Position numbers and translations under genes: made by a program
In this document: positions 1-6,132 of the stretch, piece by piece
Position numbering within the stretch: the stretch's first letter is position 1
How the letters are laid out: each line of letters begins with the position of its first letter
DNA from: an uncultured Coriobacteriaceae bacterium
GTDB lineage: Bacteria; Actinomycetota; Coriobacteriia; Coriobacteriales; Eggerthellaceae
Direction of reading: 5' to 3'
Length of the DNA stretch: 8,119 nucleotides
Assembly (NCBI GenBank): GCA_946623915.1
Contig: CAMORQ010000071.1
Span: 1-8,119 of the forward strand
The notes under the pieces: model-generated
The model's input: only the letters and a program-made list of their open reading frames with translations
Database searches by the model: none
What the model was told of the DNA's origin: nothing

Positions 1-106
1 GCGGGCAGCGAGCGGAGCGAGCGTCCCCGCCGCAGCCGCGGCCGAGCGGACCCGGGTTCAACCCGCAGGTCTACCCTTGTCGCTGGTCGCCCATGGTGAA
101 ACAGCG
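1..106. other. GC-rich stretch with no assignable gene
   Basis: This is the edge of the window, beyond the tsf terminator. Several frames are open on both strands, as expected by chance at this GC content, and none shows a recognisable protein or a ribosome-binding site. A short dyad (cgggt/acccg, 53-65) resembles a tRNA T-loop because it contains GGTTCAA, but the loop is too short and no other tRNA arm is present. The stretch could include the end of a neighbouring gene, which cannot be decided from this sequence alone. Confidence 0.4.
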
Positions 107-143
107 AAAAGCGCTCCCGCGCCCCAGATTGGCGCGAGAGCGC
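107..143 (-). terminator. Intrinsic terminator of the rpsB-tsf operon
   Basis: Read on the minus strand, arms at 131-143 and 111-123 pair in 12 of 13 positions (one C/A mismatch) around a 7-base loop (124-130). The stem is almost all G/C and is followed directly by TTTT (107-110). It lies about 80 bases after the tsf stop codon, the right place to end the leftward rpsB-tsf transcript. The T-run is short, so termination may be incomplete or may need a factor. On the plus strand the hairpin is not followed by T residues, so it appears one-directional. Confidence 0.75.
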
Positions 144-149
144 GAGGAA

Positions 150-205
150 GCGGCCTTCGTGCCGCGACGAGCGCTCGCAGGGCCAAGATGGGGTGCGCGA
201 GCGCT
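150..205 (-). other. Two extra hairpins in the tsf 3' untranslated region
   Basis: Between the tsf stop and the terminator are two further dyads. The first has 9-bp perfect arms at 170-178 (AGCGCTCGC) and 197-205 with an 18-base loop. The second has 5-bp arms GCGGC/GCCGC at 150-154 and 161-165 around a 6-base loop containing TTCG. Neither is followed by a T-run. They could protect the 3' end of the message from exonucleases or act as a Rho-independent pause region. The pairing is seen in the sequence; the function is inference. Confidence 0.45.
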
Positions 206-224
206 TTGCAGCGTCAGGTCGTCT

Positions 225-1085
225 CTATTCGCCCAGTGCGAAGCGGGTGAAGTCCACCACTTTGATGGAGCCGCCCAGTTCCTTGGCCACAGATTCCGTG
301 TAGCTTGCGATGGTCTGGTCGGGGTCCTTCACGAAGTCCTGCTCGGTCAGGCAGTTCTCCTTGTAGAACTTGTCCATGCGGCCTTCGGCGATCTTCTGCT
401 GAATCTCTTCGGGCTTGCCGGACTCGGCAGCCTGCGCCTTGTAGATTTCCAGCTCGTGGGCAGCCACGTCGGCCGGAACGTTGTCGCGGTTGGCAGACAC
501 CGGAGACATGGCGGCAACCTGCATGGCGACGTCTTTCCCATACGCCACGAACGCGTCGGACGTCGGATCGATGCCTTCGGTTTCGAACGTGACGAGCACG
601 CCGATCTTGCCACCCATGTGGATGTAGGCGCACACTGCGTCGGCAGACACGCTTGCCACCTTAGTGAGCTGGGTGTTTTCACCGAGCACGCGCACGCAAT
701 CGGTGACGATTTCCTCCACCGTCTCGTTGCCGTCGGAGGCAGCCTTCAGGGTGTCGATGTCGTTGGCCTGGGTGTCCAGAGCAACCTTGGCGATGCGCTC
801 GGCATACGCCTTGAACTTCTCGTTGATGGCCACGAAGTCGGTTTCGCAGTTCAGCTGGATGACCGATCCGCTCTTGCCGTCTTCGGCAACGAGCGCCATG
901 ACCGTGCCCTCGTTCGTGGCGCGGCCGGCCTTCTTCACGACCTTGGCGGCACCCTGAGCACGCAGGATGTCGACGGCCTTGTCCATATCGCCTTCAGCCT
1001 CGGCCAGGGCGTTCTTGCACTCCAGGATGCCGGCGCCGGTCATCTCGCGGAGTTCTTTGACCATAGATGCACTTACTTCAGCCAT
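225..1085 (-). CDS. tsf: Translation elongation factor Ts
   Basis: EF-Ts is the guanine-nucleotide exchange factor for EF-Tu: it releases GDP so that EF-Tu can rebind GTP and aminoacyl-tRNA in the cytoplasm. The 286-residue product has the N-terminal UBA-like EF-Tu-binding domain with the signature ELREMTGAGILECKNAL (about residues 11-27). The core motif CETDFVAINEKF (about 80-91) carries the TDF residues that contact EF-Tu and displace the nucleotide's magnesium. Two core subdomains follow, and the protein ends in a family-like tail (FTRFALGE). Length is normal for the longer bacterial forms. The start is supported by an AGGAAAGGA Shine-Dalgarno sequence (1094-1102), 8 bases upstream. The gene follows rpsB by 68 bases with no terminator between them, the classic rpsB-tsf operon. 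It ends at TAG and is followed by a structured 3' region and a terminator. Confidence 0.97.
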   Translation of the reverse strand: MAEVSASMVKELREMTGAGILECKNALAEAEGDMDKAVDILRAQGAAKVVKKAGRATNEGTVMALVAEDGKSGSVIQLNCETDFVAINEKFKAYAERIAKVALDTQANDIDTLKAASDGNETVEEIVTDCVRVLGENTQLTKVASVSADAVCAYIHMGGKIGVLVTFETEGIDPTSDAFVAYGKDVAMQVAAMSPVSANRDNVPADVAAHELEIYKAQAAESGKPEEIQQKIAEGRMDKFYKENCLTEQDFVKDPDQTIASYTESVAKELGGSIKVVDFTRFALGE

Positions 1086-1153
1086 GTTGTTTGTCCTTTC
1101 CTCGCAAACGCCCCGAGCATGCGACGGGACGCATTATGTACGTTCGTTTCAGA

Positions 1154-2062
1154 TTATTCGGCGGCAGGGGCTTCTTCAGCCTCTTCGGCAACAGGGGCTT
1201 CTTCGGCAGCCTGCGCTTCTTCAGCAGCTTCGGCGACAGGAGCCTCCTCGACCGGAGCAGCCTCTGCAACGGGGGCTTCTTCGGCAACTGGAGCTTCCGC
1301 AGTCGCAGCAGCATCTTCAGCAGGGGCTGCAGCAGCTTCGGGCGCGGCGTCCTCGCCAGCCATTTCGGCAGCCGTCACCGGGGCGCCCATGCCAGAGGTA
1401 ACTGCGTGGGCGATGAAGTCCGCGAGCAGCTTGACGGCGCGAATCGCGTCGTCGTTGCCGGGGATGCCGTACTCGACGTCGTCGGGATCGCAGTTGGTAT
1501 CGAGCGTGCCCACCACGGGAATGCCCAGGCGCTTCGCTTCGAGAATGGCGATGGATTCCTTGTTCGTGTCGATGACGAACACGGCGTCGGGAACCTTCTT
1601 CATGTTGCGGATGCCGTTGAGGTTGGTCTGCAGCTTCACCAGTTCCTTGCGCAGCAGGATCTGCTCCTTCTTGGGCAGCACAGCCATGCGGCCGTCAGTG
1701 TCCATGGCTTCCAGCTCTTCCATGCGCTGCACGCGCGTGCGGATAGTGGCGAAGTTGGTGAGCATGCCGCCGAGCCAGCGAGCGTTCACGTAGGGCATCC
1801 CGCAGCTGTTAGCGGCTTCGGCGATGCTTTCCTGCGCCTGCTTCTTGGTACCCACGAACAGCACCGTGCCGCCGTTTGCAGCCAAATTAGAGACGAAGCT
1901 GTAGGCACGGTCCATGCCTTCGAGGGATTTCTTCAGATCGATGATGTAGATATCGCCACGGCTTCCGAAGATGTAGGGCTTCATCTTGGGGTTCCAACGG
2001 CGGGTTTGATGCCCGAAATGGGCGCCTGCTTCAAGCAGGGTCTGGATAGAGACCTTTTCCAT
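1154..2062 (-). CDS. rpsB: 30S ribosomal protein S2 with long acidic tail
   Basis: S2 binds late to the back of the 30S subunit near S1 and is required for translation initiation. The 302-residue product opens with the family hallmark LLEAGAHFGHQTRRWNPKM (about 9-27). It continues with IDLKKSLEGMDRAY, FVGTKKQAQ, ARWLGGMLTNF (about 94-104) and PDAVFVIDTNKES (about 158-170), ending the conserved fold near VTSGM at about 225. The remaining roughly 75 residues are an Ala/Glu/Pro low-complexity tail containing four EAPVAE repeats. The ATG at 2062 was chosen because the homology begins there and GGAG (2068-2071) sits 5 bases upstream. The same frame stays open further upstream (to 2155) but those residues are not S2-like. 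A sigma70-type promoter lies upstream, and tsf follows in the same transcript. The tail is unlikely to enter the ribosomal core and is probably disordered and surface-exposed. Confidence 0.97.
   Translation of the reverse strand: MEKVSIQTLLEAGAHFGHQTRRWNPKMKPYIFGSRGDIYIIDLKKSLEGMDRAYSFVSNLAANGGTVLFVGTKKQAQESIAEAANSCGMPYVNARWLGGMLTNFATIRTRVQRMEELEAMDTDGRMAVLPKKEQILLRKELVKLQTNLNGIRNMKKVPDAVFVIDTNKESIAILEAKRLGIPVVGTLDTNCDPDDVEYGIPGNDDAIRAVKLLADFIAHAVTSGMGAPVTAAEMAGEDAAPEAAAAPAEDAAATAEAPVAEEAPVAEAAPVEEAPVAEAAEEAQAAEEAPVAEEAEEAPAAE
1157..1297 (-). repeat. Coding repeat array for the S2 Ala/Glu/Pro tail
   Basis: The last 46 or so codons of rpsB are imperfect repeats of a GCT/GCC-GAA-GAA-GCC-CCT-GTT-like unit encoding E-A-P-V-A-E variants. 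Four exact EAPVAE copies and several degenerate ones (AAPVEE, EEAQAA, EEAPAA) can be read. Such arrays change length by slippage or recombination, so this segment may vary between strains. The same repeats give a long Ser/Ala-rich open frame on the opposite strand, which is an artefact. Confidence 0.8.
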
Positions 2063-2169
2063 GTCCACTCCATTCGTTAGTCCTCTGCATGGGATCTTCC
2101 TTAGCCGCGCAGCCTTTTCCAGGTGGCCACTCGCGCAGCGCCGTCCTCCACGCATGTGTGATTAGAAAC
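2063..2169 (-). other. rpsB 5' leader, about 105 bases
   Basis: Downstream of the predicted rpsB promoter the transcript would carry a leader of roughly 105 bases before the S2 start. It includes two direct GCTGCGCG copies (the plus strand reads cgcgcagc in the segments 2104-2111 and 2132-2139) flanking the 8-base palindrome GTGGCCAC. A short frame begins at an ATG about 31 bases before the S2 start and overlaps rpsB out of frame, without a convincing ribosome-binding site. S2 leaders in several bacteria are autoregulatory; whether this one folds that way is inference. Confidence 0.35.
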
Positions 2170-2175
2170 TCGGTA

Positions 2176-2204
2176 ATTGTACGCGCCCCAAGCCCGAAGC
2201 GCAA
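2176..2204 (-). promoter_or_regulatory. sigma70-type promoter for rpsB-tsf
   Basis: On the minus strand there is a -35 TTGCGC (2199-2204), a 17-base spacer and a -10 TACAAT (2176-2181), which matches the TATAAT consensus in 5 of 6 positions. Transcription would start near 2168-2170, giving a leader of about 105 bases to the rpsB ATG. Position, spacing and the strong -10 make it the best promoter candidate between the beta-helix gene and rpsB. Confidence 0.6.
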
Positions 2205-2306
2205 GGAAAGACTGCCCCAATTGCTGGCATTTGTGGAGAAGAACCCCATCGTCTCCACGAACGCCCACGCCCGGCACGTCGTTGCGGAATCGTTTTACGC
2301 AAGTCG

Positions 2307-2374
2307 GGTCGCCACCTTTGGGCGTGCGCCACCTATAAGTGTGCGCCACCTGTAGGTGTGCGCCACCTGTTGCA
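2307..2374. repeat. 17-bp tandem repeat, four copies
   Basis: Three near-identical 17-base units start at 2324, 2341 and 2358 (consensus GTGCGCCACCTGTAGGT), with a degenerate fourth at 2307 matching the middle unit in 12 of 17 positions. The core CGCCACCT recurs exactly every 17 bases at 2310, 2327, 2344 and 2361. The middle copy contains the near-palindrome CACCTGTAGGTG. The array begins about 28 bases downstream of the beta-helix gene's stop codon and about 100 bases upstream of the rpsB -35. It could be a simple expanded repeat, an iterated protein-binding site or part of a 3' end. No T-run supports a terminator. Confidence 0.85.
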
Positions 2375-2401
2375 CGCGGCGTGCGCGCCCGGCAGGTCGC
2401 C

Positions 2402-4078
2402 CTAGCCCAGCACTCGGCGGGCCCATCCCACGAGCGTGCCTATCAGGCTGCGTTGCATCGTGTTCTCGCGGCTGGATATGTTCACGAAATCGCCGTGGCG
2501 AGAGCCTTCAGACACGTTGCCTTCCACCAGATTGCCCGCCGCATCTTCGGACAGGAAGATGCCCACGTGATGTCCGCCCGAAACGAAGTTGTTCATCACG
2601 ATGTTCTCCAAGTCGGGCAGGTAGTCCATGGTCACGCCGTCCGAGCCGTCTGCGCAGCCCAGTTCGATGCCAATGAAGGCGAACACGTCGTTGGCGCCTT
2701 CGTTGCAATCCACGATGATGTTGTTGACGATGGTGTTGCGCACGGCGGTCCGAACGATTTTCACGCCCCCGCCCCAGTTGTTGGCGATGTCGTTGGACTC
2801 AACCACGCAGTACAGCGCGTTGTCCAGAGAGACCGCTGGCAGCTTCGCGGCGGACGAGCCGTCTTCGAGCTTGCCGAATTCCAGCATGCCGTCGAGCTCC
2901 AAGCTGCGGTCGGTCTGACGGATGCGCTTGCCGTTGTTCGCGAAGCGGTTGTCGTGTACGTAGCAAGCGATGGCTCCGTAGTCCAGGCACGTCCCTTCCT
3001 TGTCGTTGCCAGTGACCGTGTTGCCGTCCAGGAAGCAACGGTAGGACCCGTCGACGTAAATGCCCGAGCTCTGGTTCCCTTCGACCTTGTTGTTCACCAG
3101 GACGATATCGTGCGGAGACGCCAAGGTTTCGGGCATCGGCTCGTGCTTGGGAAAATGGGGCGGCTCGTCTTCGGCACGCGGGAACGGCTGCCAGATGTCG
3201 AGCGGGTCTTCGGCGCACACGTCGGTGAGCACCATGCCCGCCATCCAGTTCGAACAGCCGGCGTTGTCGGAAGAAACACAATCACGCACGATGCCCAACG
3301 AACAGTCGCCCGAAACGAAGAGCCCACCCATCTGGTTTTGGGTGAACGAGCAGTCCTCGATCAAGAACCCCGTGCACTGTCCGGCCACGACAACCGCCTT
3401 TTCGGCCATGCCCTGAATGACGCATCCCAAAAGAGCGAAACGATCCGTGTCCGCCACCGTCACGCCGTAGGCGGCCGTGCCTGCGATGGACAGGTCGCGC
3501 AAGGCGACATCGGATGACCCACTGGCCGCAAACGCCGCTCCGGAAAGGTTGCACGAAACCGTATGACCTGCCCCATCGAGCATGGTGTTGCTGGGAAGAT
3601 TCACCGTGCGCTCCAAAGCAAGGTCGCCTTTGAGCACCACCGCGCTGCCCTGGTTGGCTTCGAGGAACGTTTCCAGCTCGGCTGCGGTCGACCCCGTGAA
3701 CGTGACGGTGTCCTTTGCGTCGAAAGCGCCGGCCATCTTGGACTCCACCTGCTCCTCGATGTCTTTCTGGAGAGTGAAGGGGTCATCCAGTTCTGTCGGC
3801 AGAACGCCGAGCGCGTTTGCCTTGGCCACCATCAGGTAGCTTTCACGTTCCGCATCCGCAACGGGAGACTCGAGCGAATCGTAGGCGGGCACGCCGTAGC
3901 GCGCTTGCAGGCTGCTTGACGAATCCATGTGTTCCTGAGGGCTGGGAGACGTACCGTATGCCGCAGGGCCGGTGGCGGCGGGATATGAGAACAGCTCCGC
4001 CGGCAGCGTCAGCGCAGCGGCCAACGCGGCAACAACCACGGCCACGAACACGCTTTTCTTCTTCACTCCCGTTTCCAC
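2402..4078 (-). CDS. Secreted right-handed beta-helix repeat protein
   Basis: The function is not known. The 558-residue product starts with charged METGVKKK and a hydrophobic stretch (about 9-28), a signal peptide or N-terminal anchor with no lipobox and no clear AXA cleavage site. A Ser/Pro-rich linker and a helical segment (about 73-120) follow. From about 157 (TVNLPSNTMLDGAGHTV) to about 540 it is built of parallel beta-helix coils with recurring N-x-V/I and G-G/I-x-V patterns, such as VNNKVEGNQSSGIYVDG and ESNDIANNWGGGVKIV. This is the pectate-lyase/NosD-like fold. Fourteen cysteines lie within the helix domain. There is no LPXTG; the tail ends in a short hydrophobic/basic segment (GTLVGWARRVLG). 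Such folds bind or cleave polysaccharides, but no catalytic residues can be assigned. The GTG at 4078 was chosen for the AAAGGG 5 bases upstream. GTG at 4117 (no Shine-Dalgarno) and GTG at 4066 are alternatives. Confidence 0.8.
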   Translation of the reverse strand: METGVKKKSVFVAVVVAALAAALTLPAELFSYPAATGPAAYGTSPSPQEHMDSSSSLQARYGVPAYDSLESPVADAERESYLMVAKANALGVLPTELDDPFTLQKDIEEQVESKMAGAFDAKDTVTFTGSTAAELETFLEANQGSAVVLKGDLALERTVNLPSNTMLDGAGHTVSCNLSGAAFAASGSSDVALRDLSIAGTAAYGVTVADTDRFALLGCVIQGMAEKAVVVAGQCTGFLIEDCSFTQNQMGGLFVSGDCSLGIVRDCVSSDNAGCSNWMAGMVLTDVCAEDPLDIWQPFPRAEDEPPHFPKHEPMPETLASPHDIVLVNNKVEGNQSSGIYVDGSYRCFLDGNTVTGNDKEGTCLDYGAIACYVHDNRFANNGKRIRQTDRSLELDGMLEFGKLEDGSSAAKLPAVSLDNALYCVVESNDIANNWGGGVKIVRTAVRNTIVNNIIVDCNEGANDVFAFIGIELGCADGSDGVTMDYLPDLENIVMNNFVSGGHHVGIFLSEDAAGNLVEGNVSEGSRHGDFVNISSRENTMQRSLIGTLVGWARRVLG

Positions 4079-4214
4079 CCGTTCCCTTTCTTTATATATA
4101 GGTAGGCCCAGACGCACGATGGGCGTAAGTCCGGACGCGCTTTCTTGCGGGCGCCTGCGCGCGGGCGTTCATGCGACCCGAATGCCAAGAACGACGCGCA
4201 AAATCCGCTGCGCC

Positions 4215-4243
4215 ATTATCGGCGCAAAGGCGTCGCGGCGCAA
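4215..4243 (-). promoter_or_regulatory. Candidate promoter of the beta-helix gene
   Basis: On the minus strand there is a -35 TTGCGC (4238-4243), a 17-base spacer and a -10 GATAAT (4215-4220), 5 of 6 matches to TATAAT. The -35 hexamer and spacing are the same as at the rpsB promoter. The leader to the chosen GTG would be about 130 bases. A second possibility is the AT-rich TATATATA (4092-4099), only about 14 bases before the start codon; it would give a very short leader and lacks a good -35. Confidence 0.45.
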
Positions 4244-4298
4244 GTCGGCGCCCATTTCACCGAGAAAAGCGAGCATAACACGAGCGAAATTAACGCTT

Positions 4299-4331
4299 TT
4301 GAAACAAGCGCATCCGCAGGTCACGTATAAT
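4299..4331 (+). promoter_or_regulatory. Promoter region of the AGCS symporter
   Basis: A perfect TATAAT (4326-4331) lies 72 bases before the symporter start. The best -35-like hexamer, TTGAAA (4299-4304), is 21 bases away, longer than the usual 16-18, so the promoter may be activator-dependent. An imperfect dyad CGCTT/AAGCG (4294-4298 and 4306-4310) straddles the TTGAAA and could be an operator. No glycine-riboswitch-like leader is seen. Confidence 0.5.
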
Positions 4332-4344
4332 TTGTGCACTATAC

Positions 4345-4383
4345 GCGTCTTGGTCGCACTGCGTGAGGTTGCCGTGCAGACGC
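4345..4383 (+). other. Possible leader stem before the symporter
   Basis: In the predicted symporter leader GCGTCT (4345-4350) can pair with AGACGC (4378-4383), and GCAC (4356-4359) with GTGC (4374-4377). This leaves a 5-base one-sided bulge and a 14-base loop. The stem ends 7 bases before the strong Shine-Dalgarno GAGGAGGGG (4391-4399), so it does not bury it. It may be chance in GC-rich sequence. Confidence 0.25.
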
Positions 4384-4403
4384 CTGCTAAGAGGAGGGGA
4401 ACC

Positions 4404-5921
4404 GTGGAAGATGCCATCACAAGCATAGGCTCCGTTATCAGTTCCATCGACGGATGGCTATGGTCGTGGCCGTTGATCATCGTGCTGGTGGGAACGCACC
4501 TGTACATGACCGTGCGCACGAAATTCATCCAGCGCAAGATCGGCACCGCCATCAAGCTGTCGGTAACCGCCGACGAAGGAGCCGAAGGCAACATCAGCCA
4601 GTTCGGCGCTCTTACCACCACCCTTTCCGCAACGATCGGCACGGGTAACATCGTAGGCGTGGCAACCGCCATCATCAGCGGCGGCCCGGGAGCGGTGTTC
4701 TGGATGTGGATCATCGGCATTCTGGGCATCGCCACCAAGTACGCCGAAACGTTCATCGCCATGCGCTATCGCGTGAAGGACAAGAACGGCGACATGCTCG
4801 GCGGCGCGATGTTCGCCCTCGAGCGCGGCTTCGAAGGCAAGGGGTGGGCGAAGGTCGTAGCCATCCTGTTTGCCGTGTTCGCAGCGCTTGCGTCTTTCGG
4901 CATCGGCGCAGCCGTGCAGTCCAACAGCGTGTGCGGCATCATCGAGCAGTACATCCCCGGTGTGCCCATCTGGGCCATCGGCGCGGTTGCCGCCCTGCTT
5001 GTAGGCCTGGTCATCTTCGGCGGCATCAAGTCCATCTCCAAGGTGTGCGAGAAAATCGTTCCGTTCATGGCCCTGTTCTATGTCGTGTGCTGCTTCTTCA
5101 TCATTGCGATGAACGGCGCCTACATCCTGCCTGCCCTGCAGTGGATCGTGGTGTGCGCATTCAGCCCGCAAGCCATGGTCGGCGGCGGCGTGGGATTCGC
5201 CGTGATGCAAGCCATCCGCTTCGGTGCGGCGCGCGGCCTGTTCTCCAACGAAAGCGGCATGGGGTCCGCCCCGCTGGCCGCCGCGAACGGCACGTCGAAA
5301 AACCCCGCCCGCCAGAGCCTGGTCATCATGAGCGGCGCGTTCTGGGACACGGTGGTCATCTGCCTGATGACGGCGCTCACTCTGCTTACCACCATCCTCG
5401 CCCATCCGGACCTGTCGGCCGCCTTCCAGGTGACCAACGAGCTGGCAGTGGGCGCCACGCCGGACGCCGCTGCAGTGGCGGCCGCTTCGACAAACAACCC
5501 GAGCCTCGCCGAAGGCTTCTCGAAGGGCCTGGTGCTCACCACCACCGCGTTCAACCAGATTCCCGTGTTCGGCCCGCTCGTGCTGGTCGTAGGCATGGTG
5601 CTGTTCTCGTTCACCACCATGATCGGCTGGTCGTGGTACGGTGACCGCGTTATCACCTACCTGCTTGGCGAAGGCGCCAAGCGTCCCTACCAGGTGGTCT
5701 TCCTGATCTTTATCATTCTGGGCGCTGTGGGCGGATCCGCCGCGCTGGCAACCGCCGTGTGGGATTTCGCCGACATCATGAATGGCCTGATGGTCGTGCC
5801 CAACGTCATTGCCATATGGGCGCTGGCCAACAGAATTTCCAAGGAAACGCAGCATTACGTCTACGACGGCAACCTAGACGAGGTGGACACGGCGGAGATC
5901 CCCGAATGGAGTCGTGCATAA
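4404..5921 (+). CDS. Sodium:alanine/glycine symporter, AGCS family
   Basis: This is an inner-membrane secondary carrier that couples uptake of a small neutral amino acid (alanine or glycine in characterised members) to sodium or proton entry. The 505-residue product has about ten hydrophobic segments. AGCS signatures are TTTLSATIGTGNIVGVATAI (71-90), GGPGAVFWMW (93-102), GLFSNESGMGSAP (278-290, the family's NEAGLGSAP block with conservative changes) and FTTMIGWSWYGDR (403-415). Length and a short hydrophilic, acidic C-terminus are normal. The GTG at 4404 was chosen because GAGGAGGGG ends 4 bases before it and the homology begins with the first hydrophobic segment. The open frame runs in from 3972, but those residues are not protein-like. 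The gene is transcribed alone, divergent from the beta-helix gene and convergent with the ECF genes. Substrate specificity is inferred from the family only. Confidence 0.93.
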   Translation: MEDAITSIGSVISSIDGWLWSWPLIIVLVGTHLYMTVRTKFIQRKIGTAIKLSVTADEGAEGNISQFGALTTTLSATIGTGNIVGVATAIISGGPGAVFWMWIIGILGIATKYAETFIAMRYRVKDKNGDMLGGAMFALERGFEGKGWAKVVAILFAVFAALASFGIGAAVQSNSVCGIIEQYIPGVPIWAIGAVAALLVGLVIFGGIKSISKVCEKIVPFMALFYVVCCFFIIAMNGAYILPALQWIVVCAFSPQAMVGGGVGFAVMQAIRFGAARGLFSNESGMGSAPLAAANGTSKNPARQSLVIMSGAFWDTVVICLMTALTLLTTILAHPDLSAAFQVTNELAVGATPDAAAVAAASTNNPSLAEGFSKGLVLTTTAFNQIPVFGPLVLVVGMVLFSFTTMIGWSWYGDRVITYLLGEGAKRPYQVVFLIFIILGAVGGSAALATAVWDFADIMNGLMVVPNVIAIWALANRISKETQHYVYDGNLDEVDTAEIPEWSRA

Positions 5922-5983
5922 GCGCTCGCGCGCAGAACACATCGGCCATGGGGCATGCAGCCTAACCTAAGCCGCAAACCTAT

Positions 5984-6021
5984 GAGAAGGGCGAGAAACC
6001 TACGGGGGGCTCGCCCTTCTT
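5984..6021 (+). terminator. Hairpin terminator after the symporter
   Basis: The perfect 10-bp arms GAAGGGCGAG (5986-5995) and CTCGCCCTTC (6010-6019), extendable by an A-T and a G-T pair, enclose a 14-base loop. The hairpin lies about 62 bases after the symporter stop. It is followed by TTC rather than a clean T-run, so efficiency is uncertain. Its place in a convergent gap fits termination of the rightward transcript, and the dyad could also serve leftward read-through. Confidence 0.55.
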
Positions 6022-6050
6022 CATAACGGGATGCCAATGGCCAGACGTGG

Positions 6051-6106
6051 GTGCCGCGTGCTGCGTGCCACGTGCTGCGTGCCGCGTGCTGCGTGCCGCG
6101 TGCCGC
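6051..6106. repeat. Heptanucleotide tandem repeat, eight copies
   Basis: Eight consecutive 7-base units of consensus GTGCYGC run from 6051 to 6106 with a single off-consensus base (GTGCCAC in the third). Paired, they read as a 14-base higher-order unit, GTGCCGCGTGCTGC, four times. The array is 30 bases beyond the symporter's terminator hairpin and overlaps no credible gene. Such arrays expand and contract by slippage. A reverse-strand frame through it gives only a repetitive HAARSTRHAARGTQ-type peptide. Confidence 0.9.
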
Positions 6107-6132
6107 GGGCGAGTCGGGGGTCGTGCATCCCC

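Noticed and set aside
53..65. tRNA T-arm-like GGTTCAA dyad
   Set aside because: The loop is five bases or fewer, and no anticodon arm, acceptor stem or CCA end can be fitted around it.
93..1793. 566-codon rightward open frame opposite tsf and rpsB
   Set aside because: It runs antisense to two certain genes, its Ser/Ala-rich part is the reverse of the S2 tail repeat, and it has no recognisable domain or ribosome-binding site.
2339..3517. 392-codon rightward open frame opposite the beta-helix gene
   Set aside because: The translation is His/Val/Arg-rich with no domain pattern, as expected for an antisense frame in GC-rich DNA, while the leftward frame has an export signal and repeat periodicity.
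4332..4403. Possible glycine riboswitch before the amino-acid symporter
   Set aside because: The region is too short for the usual aptamer and lacks its conserved GGAGAG-type core; only a weak stem is visible.
4458..5855. 465-codon leftward open frame opposite the symporter
   Set aside because: It is a His/Asp/Gly-rich antisense shadow of a clear AGCS-family membrane protein, with no signal of its own.
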